Shown here: one piece after another, positions 17,355-27,789 of the stretch
How the letters are laid out: every line of letters starts with the position of its first letter
Numbering within the stretch: position 1 is the stretch's first letter
Source: Vescimonas coprocola
GTDB lineage: Bacteria; Bacillota; Clostridia; Oscillospirales; Oscillospiraceae
Length of the DNA stretch: 64,000 bases
Assembly: GCF_018408575.1 (NCBI RefSeq)
Contig: NZ_AP023418.1
Location: forward strand, 1-64,000
Reading direction: 5' to 3'
Made by a program: the position numbers and the translations under genes
The notes under the pieces: model-generated
What the model saw: only the letters and a program-made list of their open reading frames with translations
What the model was told of the DNA's origin: nothing
The model's database searches: none

Positions 17355-18671
17355 ATGAAGAAGATTTTGTTCTATACCAACCAGTTCTTCGGTCAGATCG
17401 GCGGCGAGGATATGGCGTATGCAGAGCCTCAGCTCTTTGAGGGGATGCATGGTTCCGCCAATACCTTCGGTGCCCCTCTGAAGGATATTGCCGAGATCGT
17501 GGCCACGATCGTCTGCGGCGATAACTTCTATGCCGAGAACATGGAGACCGGCCGGGCCTTCCTGCTGGAGCAGATCAAGAAGTATCAGCCCGACCTCATC
17601 ATTGCCGGTCCTGCCTTTAACGCCGGCCGCTTCGGCATCGCCTGCGGCGACGTGTGCAAGACCGCCAAGGAGCAGGCGGGGGTGGAGGCCATTACCGGCC
17701 TGTACGAGGAAAACCCCGCCGTGGATATGTTCAAGAAGGACGTGTACATCCTGCGGGTGGCTAAGTCCGCCGCCGGTATCCGCAAGGCCGTACCCCTGAT
17801 GGCCGGCTTTGCCAGAAAGCTGCTGACGGGTGAGCCCATCGGCACGCCGGAGGACGAGCAGTACTATGCCAAGGGCAAGCGTGTGAACATCTTCCGGGAG
17901 AAGAACGGTGCCGAGCGTGCCGTGGATATGCTGCTGGCCAAGGTCAAGGGCGAGCCCTACAAGACCGAGCTGGAGATCTCCACCTATGAGAAGGTGGAGC
18001 CCTCTGCCCCCATTGCCGACCTCAGCAAGGCCAAGATCGCCCTCTGCACCACCGGCGGCATGGTCCCCATGGGCAACCCCGACCACATGGTGGCGGCTAC
18101 CGCCAAGTTCTGGAAGGAGTACCCCGTGGAGGGCGACACGCTGGAGAGCGGCAAGTGGGAGTCCGTCCACGCCGGCTTCGACCCCGTGTACGCCAACAAC
18201 GACCCCAACCGGGTCGCCCCCTATGATATGCTGAAAATGCTGGAGAAGGAAGGCATCATCGGCAGTGTGTATCCGGCGCTGATCTCTACCACCGGTAACT
18301 CCACTTCCGTTGCTGACTCCACCAGAATGGGCCAGGAGATCGCTGAGCGGCTTGTGTCCGCCGGGGTCAATGGCGTCATTCTGACCAGTACCTGAGGTAC
18401 CTGTACACGTTGCGGTGCAACGATCGTGAAGCAGCTGGAGAAGGCTGGTATCCCCGCCACTCATATCTGCACAGTTACCCCCATTTCCAAGACCGTCGGT
18501 GCGGCCCGTATTTTCGGCGCTCAGGCTATCCCCTATCCCACCGGCGATCCCAACCTGCCTCCTGAGAAGGAGATGAACCGCCGTCGTGAGATCGTCATGG
18601 GCGCTTTGAACCTGCTGACCGAGGGCGGTGGATCCGTGTCCGGCGAGAGCAACGCCGTATTTACTGATTGA
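17355..18671 (+). CDS. grdB: Glycine reductase protein B, selenoprotein GrdB (UGA = Sec)
   Basis: 438-aa subunit of protein B. The frame is interrupted by TGA at 18393-18395, codon 347, and then continues in the same frame with GTCTRCGATIV and 85 further conserved residues to a stop at 18669. The codon is therefore selenocysteine, in the redox motif U-G-T-C typical of GrdB. A hairpin right after the UGA can serve as SECIS. The ATG at 17355 has AAGGAGAGG upstream; an in-frame TTG at 17334 is less likely. Gene-finders will truncate it at residue 346 and may call a second small gene at 18426. Confidence 0.96.
18396..18422 (+). promoter_or_regulatory. Candidate SECIS element of grdB
   Basis: Directly downstream of the UGA, CGTTGC (18408-18413) pairs with GCAACG (18417-18422) around a GGT loop placed 19-21 bases after the UGA, the distance and G-rich loop seen in bacterial SECIS hairpins. 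Confidence 0.6.
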
Positions 18672-18685
18672 CAGGAGCCATTACT

Positions 18686-19630
18686 ATGGACAATAAGATT
18701 TATGATGTAGTCATCTTGGGTGGAGGCCCTGCGGGTCTGGCTGCCGGTCTGTATGCAGGCCGCAGCCGCCTGAGCGTGCTGATCCTGGAAAAGGGCATCG
18801 ACGGCGGCCAGATCGCCGTGACCCATGACATCGAAAACTATCCCGGCCAGTCCAAGGTGGACGGCATGACCGGTCAGGAGCTGGTGGCTCCCATGACCGA
18901 GCAGTGCAAAAAGTTCGGCTGCGAGCGTGTCAGCGATACCATCACCGCCTGCGATTTCAGCGGCCCCGTGAAGAAGTTCGTGGGCAGCAAGGGCGAGTAT
19001 CTGGGCAAGACCGTTATCGTCTGCACCGGTGCCATGACCCGCTCCATCGGCTGCAAGAACGAGGCCAAGTATGTGGGCAAGGGCATCAGCTACTGCGCCG
19101 TGTGCGACGCCAACTTCTTCGAGGACTTCGAGATCTACGTGGTGGGCGGCAACGGCATCGCCGCCGAGGAGTCCCTGTATCTGGCAGGCTATGCCAGAAA
19201 GGTCACCATGATCCACAAAGGTCCGGCTCTGACGGTGTCCCCCATGCTGAAGGAGCGTCTGGACGCCGAGCCTAAGATCCACGTTCTGTGCAATGAAGAG
19301 GTGGAGGACGTGGGCGGCGATGAGCTGCTCAGCGAGATCGTCCTGAAGAACACCAAGACCGGCGAGGAGACGGTGCTCCATGCCGATGAGGAGGACGGCT
19401 TCTTCGGCCTGTTCGGCTTCACCGGCAAAAAGACCACCGGGATGTTCGACGGCGTTCTGGACATGGAGGGCGGCTACATCAAGACCGACGAGTGTATGCG
19501 TACCAACATCCCCGGTGTATTTGCCGCCGGCGACGTGCGGGTGACCCCCCTGCGTCAGGTGGTGACAGCCTGCGCCGACGGCGCCATCGCCGCCATGCAG
19601 TGCTACAAGTATATCAGCGCTCAGAAGTGA
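18686..19630 (+). CDS. trxB: Thioredoxin reductase of the glycine reductase system
   Basis: 314-aa FAD/NAD(P)H flavoprotein. N-terminal FAD-binding GGGPAGLAAG at residues 12-21, redox pair CAVC at Cys137/Cys140, a second nucleotide-binding fold starting near VVGGNGIAAEE, and a C-terminal FAD segment with FAAGDVR. It passes electrons to TrxA, which regenerates GrdA. ATG at 18686 has ACAGGAG upstream; it starts 14 bases after grdB. It carries a short acidic insertion near residues 225-250 (EEDGFFGLFGF) seen in glycine-reductase-linked reductases. Confidence 0.95.
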   Translation: MDNKIYDVVILGGGPAGLAAGLYAGRSRLSVLILEKGIDGGQIAVTHDIENYPGQSKVDGMTGQELVAPMTEQCKKFGCERVSDTITACDFSGPVKKFVGSKGEYLGKTVIVCTGAMTRSIGCKNEAKYVGKGISYCAVCDANFFEDFEIYVVGGNGIAAEESLYLAGYARKVTMIHKGPALTVSPMLKERLDAEPKIHVLCNEEVEDVGGDELLSEIVLKNTKTGEETVLHADEEDGFFGLFGFTGKKTTGMFDGVLDMEGGYIKTDECMRTNIPGVFAAGDVRVTPLRQVVTACADGAIAAMQCYKYISAQK

Positions 19631-19652
19631 TTTTTGAAAGGAGTTCATTACT

Positions 19653-19970
19653 ATGCTGGATCTGACCAAGGAAAATTTCGAGGCGGAAGTCCTCAAGGCA
19701 GAGGGCAAGGTTTTCGTGGACTTTTACGGTGACGGCTGCGTACCCTGCGCTGCGCTGATGCCCTATGTACACGAGTATTCCGAGAAGTACGGTGACAAGA
19801 TGAAGTTCTGCTCCCTGAACACCACCAAGGCCCGCCGTCTGGCCATCAGCCAGAAGGTGCTGGGTCTGCCGGTCATGGCCATCTATGAGAACGGCCAGAT
19901 GATCGACTCCGTGGTGAAGGATGACGCCACCGCTGAGAGCATCGAGGCAATGATCCTCAAGCATTGCTGA
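19653..19970 (+). CDS. trxA: Thioredoxin of the glycine reductase system (GCVPC type)
   Basis: 105-aa thioredoxin with the atypical active site GCVPC (Cys29, Cys32) in place of WCGPC, the form described for thioredoxins of glycine-reducing clostridia. It reduces oxidised GrdA/GrdB. AAAGGAG lies 8 bases upstream. It is placed between trxB and grdA in the operon. Confidence 0.95.
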   Translation: MLDLTKENFEAEVLKAEGKVFVDFYGDGCVPCAALMPYVHEYSEKYGDKMKFCSLNTTKARRLAISQKVLGLPVMAIYENGQMIDSVVKDDATAESIEAMILKHC

Positions 19971-20040
19971 AAACTCATTCCTTTGTTTTCCCGCCCCATG
20001 GGCATGGAATAAAAATCTGAAAGGAAGGAGGAAAATAGAA

Positions 20041-20517
20041 ATGAGTATTCTCAAGGGCAGAAAGGCCATCGTCATCGGTGACCGTGACGGTGTCCCCGGT
20101 ATGGCCATTGCGGCCTGTGCCGAGAGCGCCGGCGCCGAAGTCGTGTTCTCCTCTACCGAGTGCTTCGTCTGAACGGCCGCAGGTGCTATGGATCTGGAGA
20201 ATCAGAAGAGAGTCAAGGAGTTCGTGGAGCAGTACGGAGCAGAAAACATTGTGGTTCTGCTGGGTGCTGCCGAGGGCGAGGGTGCCGGTTTGGCAGCCGA
20301 GACCGTGACGAACGGTGACCCCACTTTTGCAGGTCCTTTGGCAGGAGTCTCGTTGGGACTCAGGGTTTATCATGTATGTGAGCCGGAAGTCAAGGCAGAG
20401 TTTGATGAAGCTGTCTATGATGAGCAGGTCGGTATGATGGAGATGGTGCTGGACGTTGACGATATCGTCAGCGAAATGACCAGTATCCGTGAACAGTATT
20501 GTGCCTTCAAAGACTAA
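20041..20517 (+). CDS. grdA: Glycine reductase protein A, selenoprotein GrdA (UGA = Sec)
   Basis: 158-aa small acidic selenoprotein that carries the carboxymethyl group as Se-carboxymethyl-selenocysteine from protein B to protein C. TGA at 20170-20172 is codon 44 in the conserved motif C-F-V-U (Cys41, Sec44), followed in frame by [11 protein letters not shown], exactly the family context. Stop at 20515. AAAGGAAGGAGG lies upstream of ATG. A downstream hairpin is less obvious than in grdB; GCA-GG-TGC just after the UGA is the best apical stem I see. Automated calling starts it at 20188 and misses the active site. Confidence 0.96.
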
Positions 20518-20528
20518 TGGTCTCACCC

Positions 20529-20559
20529 AGAGAGGGATGGCACACCGCCATCCCTCTCT
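20529..20559 (+). terminator. Terminator of the grdE-grdA operon
   Basis: 13-base perfect arms (20529-20541, 20547-20559) with an ACACC loop, then ATTCTATATAT. It separates grdA from grdC, which has its own promoter region. Confidence 0.75.
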
Positions 20560-20574
20560 ATTCTATATATAAAA

Positions 20575-20584
20575 TTGTATACAA
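20575..20584. promoter_or_regulatory. TTGTATACAA operator of the grdC-grdD operon
   Basis: Perfect palindrome 46 bases upstream of the grdC start and directly after the grdA terminator. AT-rich TATATATAAAA precedes it and may provide the -10. No convincing -35 is seen. Confidence 0.6.
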
Positions 20585-20629
20585 CTCAGGGATTTTACAC
20601 GCCCATACATACGAAAGGTGATCTGACCT

Positions 20630-22174
20630 ATGAAAAGTGTCATCCGTGGAGCCGGCTATGTTCTGGCTCATACCCCCGATATGGTGCTGCACAACGGCAC
20701 TACCCAGACAACAGAGCGTATCGTCAACCCCGACAGCGAGTATCTCAAGGAGCTGCCCAGCCACATCCGCAGCTTCGAGCAGGCGGTGGCCTATTGGCCC
20801 AATCAAGTCTACATTGGCAACAAGACCCCGGATGAACTGGCGGCAGTGGCCCAGCCCTGGTGCGACAAGGAGTGCGACTGCCACGAGCGGTACGGCAAGT
20901 TCGGCCAGATGATGCCCCAGAACGAGTTCCTGCTGCTGATGCAGGCCTGCGACGTGTTCGATCTGGTGGAACTGGAGGCCGAATTCGTGGCTGCCAACCG
21001 GGAGGCGCTGGCCGCCAACCCCGTCATGGAGCAGAGCGTGCTGGACCGCTTGAAAAACGGCAATTCGCTGGAGGAGATCCAGCGGCTGGTAGAGGAAGAG
21101 GGCGCCGAGGGACTGTATCATCTGGGCCAGCTGGTGGGCTGCGTGAAGCGGGCCCACGATATTGACGCCAATCTTTCCGCCCACGTCATGCACGAGAATC
21201 TGGTGTCCAAGGCATCCTCCGTGCTGGCCCTGCTGAACGTGATCCACGTCACCGGCATCGACCGCAATCAGGTGGAGTACGTCATCGACTGTGCCGAGGA
21301 GGCCTGCGGCGATATCAACCAGCGTGGCGGCGGCAACTTCGCCAAGTCCGCTGCGGAGATCGCCGGGCTGAACAACGCCTCCGGCTCCGACTGCCGTGCC
21401 TTCTGCGCTGCCCCCGCCCACGCCATGATCGAGGCGGCGGCGCTGGTGGCCAGCGGCGCTTACCACACCGTGGTGGTCACCGCCGGCGGCTGCACCGCCA
21501 AGCTGGGCATGAACGGCAAGGACCATGTGAAGAAGGGCCTGCCCGCTCTGGAGGATATGATCGGCGGCTTTGCCGTGGTCATCACGCAGGACGACGGCGT
21601 GAACCCCTTTATCAATCTGAATATGCTGGGCCGCCACAGTGTTGGCACCGGCTCTGCTCCGCAGGCCGTCATCACCTCTCTGGTCACCGATCCGCTGGAT
21701 CGCAACGGCCTGAAGATCACCGATATCGACAAGTATTCCCCGGAGATGCAGAACCCCGACATCACCAAGCCCGCCGGCGCCGGCGATGTGCCGCTGGCCA
21801 ACTACAAGATGATCGGTGCTCTGGCCGTGAAGCGGGGCGAGCTGCAGCGGGCTGAGCTGGCCAACTTCACTGTGGAGCACGGCCTCACCGGCTTCGCTCC
21901 CACCCAGGGTCATATTCCCTCCGGTGTTCCCTATGTGGGCTTTGCACGGGAGGCATTGCTGGCCGGCGATATCAAGCGTGTCATGGTCATTGGTAAGGGT
22001 TCTCTGTTCCTGGGCCGCCTCACCAACCTCTTTGACGGCGTTTCCTTCGTCATCGAGGCCAACCCCGGCAAGGAGGAAGCCGCTCCCGCCGTGGACGATA
22101 CCCAGATCCGTCACATGATCGCAGACGCCATGCGTGGCTTTGCCGAGACGCTGGCAGCGCAGATGGGGGAGTAA
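20630..22174 (+). CDS. grdC: Glycine reductase protein C, beta subunit GrdC
   Basis: 514-aa component that, with GrdD, forms acetyl phosphate from the acetyl-thioester released from GrdA, conserving energy for ATP synthesis. It has a thiolase/ketoacyl-synthase-like core, with cysteines in GSDCRAFCAAP near residues 262-266. Length is that of the family. The AAAGGTGATC site lies upstream of ATG. It is followed by grdD after two bases. Confidence 0.95.
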   Translation: MKSVIRGAGYVLAHTPDMVLHNGTTQTTERIVNPDSEYLKELPSHIRSFEQAVAYWPNQVYIGNKTPDELAAVAQPWCDKECDCHERYGKFGQMMPQNEFLLLMQACDVFDLVELEAEFVAANREALAANPVMEQSVLDRLKNGNSLEEIQRLVEEEGAEGLYHLGQLVGCVKRAHDIDANLSAHVMHENLVSKASSVLALLNVIHVTGIDRNQVEYVIDCAEEACGDINQRGGGNFAKSAAEIAGLNNASGSDCRAFCAAPAHAMIEAAALVASGAYHTVVVTAGGCTAKLGMNGKDHVKKGLPALEDMIGGFAVVITQDDGVNPFINLNMLGRHSVGTGSAPQAVITSLVTDPLDRNGLKITDIDKYSPEMQNPDITKPAGAGDVPLANYKMIGALAVKRGELQRAELANFTVEHGLTGFAPTQGHIPSGVPYVGFAREALLAGDIKRVMVIGKGSLFLGRLTNLFDGVSFVIEANPGKEEAAPAVDDTQIRHMIADAMRGFAETLAAQMGE

Positions 22175-22176
22175 GC

Positions 22177-23328
22177 ATGAAGAACGTAAATCAGACCATC
22201 GTGGAGACCTTCCGTGAGGTGGCGGAGTATCTGGAGACCGGCCGCTCCGGCCGCCGTCCCCGCCTGCTGCTGACCGGCATGGGCAGCGAGCACGGGGAGG
22301 AGAACTCCATGCAGGCGGCGGTGATGGCCGCCCGTGTGGGGCTGGATGTGTCCTACATCGGCACGCTGGAGGGGGAGGGTGTGACCACCGTCCCCGTGGC
22401 GGACGAGGAGGCGGGCCACCGCAAGATGGTGGAGCTGCTGGAGAGCGGTGCGGCGGACGCTGCCGTCACCATGCATTTCCCCTTCCCCATCGGCGTGTCC
22501 ACTGTGGGACGGGTGGTAACGCCCGCCCGTGGTAAGTCCATGTTTCTGGCCACCACCACCGGTACCTCCAGCGCCAATCGCCTGGAGGGCATGATCCTCA
22601 ACACCATTTACGGCATCATCACCGCTAAGGCCTGCGGGATTCAGGAGCCCACCGTGGGCATCCTCAACGTGGACGGCGCACGGGCCTGCGAGACGGCGCT
22701 GCGCCAGCTGCAGCAGGCGGGTTATCCCATCCGCTTTGCCGAGTCCGTCCGGGCCGACGGCGGCGCCGTGATGCGGGGCAACGATGTGCTTCAGGGGACC
22801 CCCGACGTGATGGTGTGCGACTCCCTGACGGGCAACGTGCTCATCAAGATGCTCAGCTCCTTCACCACCGGCGGCAGCTTCGAGTCCACCGGCTACGGCT
22901 ATGGCCCCGGCATCGGCCGGGACTATGACAAGCTGGTGCTCATCATCTCCCGTGCTTCCGGCGCCCCCCTCATCGCCAACGCTCTGTCCTTTGCTGACGA
23001 GCTGGTGCGGGGCGGTGTACAGAAGATTGCCAAGGCGGAGTTTGCGCTGGCCGACAAGGCCGGGCTGGAGGAGCTCCTGCGCCAGAAGCGGGAGGCCTCC
23101 GCTCCGGCGGCAGCCAAGGCCGAGGTGAAGGCTCCCGCCAAGGAGCCCTGCACCGCAGGCATCCCCGGCATCGAGGTCATGGACATCGAGGCCGCCGTGC
23201 AGGTGCTGTGGGCCAAGGATATCTATGCCGAGTCCGCTATGGGCTGCACCGGCCCGCTGGTGCTGGTCAGCGATGCCAACGAGGAGCGGGCCAAGACCCT
23301 GCTGCGGGAGGCCGGCTACATCGGCTGA
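22177..23328 (+). CDS. grdD: Glycine reductase protein C, alpha subunit GrdD
   Basis: 383-aa partner of GrdC, related to the PlsX phosphate-acyltransferase fold, with a C-terminal extension carrying the conserved cysteine in SAMGCTGP that carries the acetyl thioester in the known enzyme. An Ala/Lys-rich linker (about residues 308-325) separates the two parts. It ends the grd cluster; a strong promoter for the next small gene begins five bases later. Confidence 0.95.
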   Translation: MKNVNQTIVETFREVAEYLETGRSGRRPRLLLTGMGSEHGEENSMQAAVMAARVGLDVSYIGTLEGEGVTTVPVADEEAGHRKMVELLESGAADAAVTMHFPFPIGVSTVGRVVTPARGKSMFLATTTGTSSANRLEGMILNTIYGIITAKACGIQEPTVGILNVDGARACETALRQLQQAGYPIRFAESVRADGGAVMRGNDVLQGTPDVMVCDSLTGNVLIKMLSSFTTGGSFESTGYGYGPGIGRDYDKLVLIISRASGAPLIANALSFADELVRGGVQKIAKAEFALADKAGLEELLRQKREASAPAAAKAEVKAPAKEPCTAGIPGIEVMDIEAAVQVLWAKDIYAESAMGCTGPLVLVSDANEERAKTLLREAGYIG

Positions 23329-23332
23329 GGCT

Positions 23333-23361
23333 TTGACAGAAGCGGCGGTATCTGCTACAAT
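23333..23361 (+). promoter_or_regulatory. Consensus promoter of the 40-aa peptide gene
   Basis: TTGACA (23333-23338), 17-base spacer, TACAAT (23356-23361): near-perfect housekeeping promoter. Confidence 0.8.
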
Positions 23362-23394
23362 GGAAGTACCTCATAAAACACAGGAGGTGGGACC

Positions 23395-23517
23395 ATGCGG
23401 CATCAGATCGCTCTGGCGGTGGCTCTGCTGGGCATCAGCTCCATGCTGTGTCTGGAACTGATGAAGAAGGTAGGCCGCCGGCTGGAGGAGCAGCAGAAGA
23501 AAAAGAACGAAGAGTAA
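23395..23517 (+). CDS. Small single-pass membrane protein, 40 aa
   Basis: 40 codons with AGGAGGTGG 5 bases before the ATG. The N-terminus MRHQIALAVALLGISSML is one hydrophobic helix, followed by LELMKKVGRRLEEQQKK and an acidic end, a basic amphipathic tail. It has its own consensus promoter and terminator, so it is probably a real, separately expressed gene. Not recognised. Similar in shape to small membrane-associated regulators or a type I toxin-like peptide, but nothing specific supports either. Confidence 0.65.
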   Translation: MRHQIALAVALLGISSMLCLELMKKVGRRLEEQQKKKNEE

Positions 23518-23521
23518 CCGC

Positions 23522-23550
23522 ACACCCCGGAGGCCCAGCCTCCGGGGTGT
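23522..23550 (+). terminator. Terminator of the 40-aa peptide gene
   Basis: 12-base perfect arms (23522-23533, 23539-23550) with a CCCAG loop. The T-rich tail is late (CTGTCTGCCCTTTTC) and overlaps the next -35 TTGACA at 23566. Confidence 0.7.
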
Positions 23551-23628
23551 CTGTCTGCCCTTTTCTTGACAGGGGAGACGGTAGATGATACCATATATAA
23601 TAAGTGAGTTATTTCCGACGGCGAAGGG

Positions 23629-25215
23629 GTGGAGCATTTGGACAAGAAAAAGCGGGAGCAGGAGAATGTGCTGCGGCTGGTGAAAAAGAGTCGCAAGGGC
23701 CTCCTGCGGGTGGTGTTCAGCCGGTTTGGCCTCATGGCGCTGCTGCTGATTCTGGAGCTGGTGCTTCTGTGGATGATGTGGCGCTGGTTCAACAACGATT
23801 TCGAGTGGTTTGCGGCGGTGCAGGGCGTGTTCACCGTGCTGATGTTTTTCCATCTCTTTAACAGCGACATGGACGCCACGGGGAAGCTGACGTGGATGTT
23901 CCTGCTGGCGGTGATCCCCATTCCTGCCAGCATCTTCCTCTGGTTCACGGAGAAGGACGTGGGCCACCGCACCCTGAAGCGGCTGGTGCAGCAGCGGATC
24001 GACGAGAGCCGGGATCTGCTGCATCAGGATCCGGAGGTGCTGCGGGACCCGGAGATCGAGTCCTCCGGCACCGACGATCTGTGCCGCTATCTCAACCGCA
24101 GCGGCTCTTTTCCCCTGTATGCCAACACGGAGACGAAGTTCTTCCCACAGGGAGAGGACAAGTTTGCGGCGCTGCTGGAGGAGCTGCAAAAGGCGGAGAA
24201 GTTCATTTTTCTGGAGTACTTCATCATCGATGAGGGGTATATGTGGGGCAGCATTTTGAAAATTCTGGCGGACAAGGCGGCGCAGGGCGTGGACGTGCGG
24301 GTGCTGTACGACGGGATGCTGGAGATCTCCACCCTGCCGTGGGACTATCCCCGGCGGCTGGAAAAGCTGGGCATCCGCTGCAAGGCCTTTGCCCCCATCC
24401 AGCCCTTCCTCTCCACCCACTATAACTACCGGGATCACCGGAAAATCCTGGTCATCGACGGCAAGGTGGCCTTCACCGGCGGCGTAAATCTGGCGGATGA
24501 GTACATCAACCGCAAGGAGCGCTTCGGCCACTGGAAGGATACCGCCATCCTCCTGCGGGGAGAGGCGGTGCAGAGCTTTACCCTGATGTTCTTACAAATG
24601 TGGAATCTGACGGAAAAGGAGCCTCGCTGGGATGAGGCCCTGCTGCCCTCGCCGCCGGTGGAGGCGGAGGGCTATGTGATGCCCTACTGCGACTGTCCAC
24701 TGGACGATTACAAGGTGGGAGAGAGTGTCTATATGGACATTCTCAACCGGGCCAAGGACTATGTACATATCATGACACCCTACCTCATTCTGGATAATGA
24801 GATGGAGACGGCCCTGAAATTCGCTGCCCAGCGTGGAGTGGATGTGAAGCTGATCCTGCCGGGTATTCCGGACAAGAAGGCCGCCTATGCGCTGGCAAAA
24901 TCTCACTATCAGTACCTGACGGCGGCGGGAGTGAAGCTGTACGAGTATACACCGGGCTTTGTCCACGCCAAGATCTTTGCCAGCGACGACGTGAAGGCGG
25001 TGGTTGGTACCATCAATCTGGATTACCGGAGCCTGTACCATCACTTTGAGTGTGCGGCGTATCTCTACGGCGGCCCTACCGTGGGCGACGTGGAGCGGGA
25101 TTTCCAGCGGACGCTGGAGCAGTGCCGCCGGGTGACGCCGGAAACCATCCGCCATGAGAAGCTGGGCTATAAGCTGGGCGGCAGCCTTATGAAGCTGGTG
25201 GCCCCGCTGTTGTGA
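23629..25215 (+). CDS. cls: Cardiolipin synthase
   Basis: 528-aa membrane enzyme that joins two phosphatidylglycerols into cardiolipin. Two N-terminal membrane helices (about residues 30-90) precede two phospholipase-D catalytic blocks: HRKILVIDGKVAFTGG near residue 270 and FVHAKIFASDD with VVGTINLDYRS near 450. Start GTG 23629 or TTG 23638; GGTGGAG favours the latter slightly. A promoter TTGACA (23566-23571) lies upstream. Length matches bacterial Cls. Confidence 0.93.
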   Translation: MEHLDKKKREQENVLRLVKKSRKGLLRVVFSRFGLMALLLILELVLLWMMWRWFNNDFEWFAAVQGVFTVLMFFHLFNSDMDATGKLTWMFLLAVIPIPASIFLWFTEKDVGHRTLKRLVQQRIDESRDLLHQDPEVLRDPEIESSGTDDLCRYLNRSGSFPLYANTETKFFPQGEDKFAALLEELQKAEKFIFLEYFIIDEGYMWGSILKILADKAAQGVDVRVLYDGMLEISTLPWDYPRRLEKLGIRCKAFAPIQPFLSTHYNYRDHRKILVIDGKVAFTGGVNLADEYINRKERFGHWKDTAILLRGEAVQSFTLMFLQMWNLTEKEPRWDEALLPSPPVEAEGYVMPYCDCPLDDYKVGESVYMDILNRAKDYVHIMTPYLILDNEMETALKFAAQRGVDVKLILPGIPDKKAAYALAKSHYQYLTAAGVKLYEYTPGFVHAKIFASDDVKAVVGTINLDYRSLYHHFECAAYLYGGPTVGDVERDFQRTLEQCRRVTPETIRHEKLGYKLGGSLMKLVAPLL

Positions 25216-25225
25216 TGCTATCGTT

Positions 25226-25270
25226 TATAACGGAACGGAGACAGGCCTTGCCTGTCTCCGTTCCGTTATA
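25226..25270 (+). terminator. Long perfect hairpin after cls
   Basis: 20-base perfect arms (25226-25245, 25251-25270) with a 5-base loop, starting 11 bases after the cls stop. Its tail ATATTTTGG is only moderately T-rich. Confidence 0.7.
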
Positions 25271-25273
25271 ATA

Positions 25274-25426
25274 TTTTGGTATTGATTATGACAAGCTCTC
25301 CAAAGAGCAGTTCGTCTCGCTGATTGAAATACTCAAGCTGTCCAAGTACTTGAAAAGCCCATCAACCAGCGCGGGAAAGCACGACCGCAGTTGTCGCACG
25401 GCAAGGGAAAACGGAAACGCAAATAA
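25274..25426 (+). pseudogene. Possible decayed ORF fragment between cls and groEL
   Basis: The plus-strand frame reads a helical segment (DYDKLSKEQFVSLIEILK and LSKYLK) with no start codon or ribosome-binding site, and its composition is less GC-rich than the neighbours. It could be the remnant of a transferred gene or mobile element. The rest of the 351-base gap holds only the two hairpins. Confidence 0.3.
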
Positions 25427-25430
25427 GAAA

Positions 25431-25465
25431 AAATCGGCACCTGCTTTTGAGGCAGGTGCCGATTT
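25431..25465 (-). terminator. Terminator of groES-groEL
   Basis: 14-base perfect arms (25431-25444, 25452-25465). On the minus strand the stem is followed by a T run ending in TTTCTTATTT, about 100 bases past the groEL stop. Confidence 0.85.
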
Positions 25466-25566
25466 CTGTTACCCGATCATGCGCTTGAATTTTTGGCATA
25501 AGTTTAGCGTAAATCCGCTTTTGCCCACTCAAAAAATCAAGCAATTTCAAGGTTTTGCGGCGAGTC

Positions 25567-27213
<1,647 letters not shown>

Positions 27214-27242
27214 CTATATTGCAGATAATGATTTTACAAAAA

Positions 27243-27350
27243 TGTCATTCCGAGGGAGCAAAGCGACCGTGGGGATCCGTAATACCCTTTCTATAAGGCC
27301 GGGGAGAACGGATCGCCACGACCAGTCTGCGGACCGGTCTCACAATGACA
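27243..27350. repeat. Palindromic intergenic repeat between groES and groEL
   Basis: 108-base element with imperfect terminal inverted repeats TGTCATTCCGAG (27243-27254) and CTCACAATGACA (27339-27350), plus a nested inverted pair CGTGGGGATCCGT (27268-27280) and ACGGATCGCCACG (27308-27320) with one mismatch. It resembles short non-coding interspersed repeats of gut Clostridia that begin TGTCATT-GAG. It would be transcribed inside the operon and form a long hairpin. Confidence 0.7.
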
Positions 27351-27361
27351 GCGCAGAAGTC

Positions 27362-27716
<355 letters not shown>

Positions 27717-27724
27717 CGCTGATT

Positions 27725-27752
27725 ATCATACCACACTTTTCCGGTTTTGCAA
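27725..27752 (-). promoter_or_regulatory. Promoter of groESL
   Basis: Minus strand TTGCAA (27747-27752), 16-base spacer, TATGAT (27725-27730), immediately upstream of CIRCE, so that bound HrcA would cover the transcription start. Confidence 0.75.
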
Positions 27753-27789
27753 GGGGGAAAACGGAAAATTTTGAAAAGTTCACAAAATA

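Noticed and set aside
18426-18671. Separate small gene after the grdB UGA
   Set aside because: Its residues are the conserved C-terminus of GrdB in the same frame; the stop is a Sec codon.
19653-19970. trxA as a selenoprotein
   Set aside because: No in-frame UGA; the active site is GCVPC with two ordinary cysteines.
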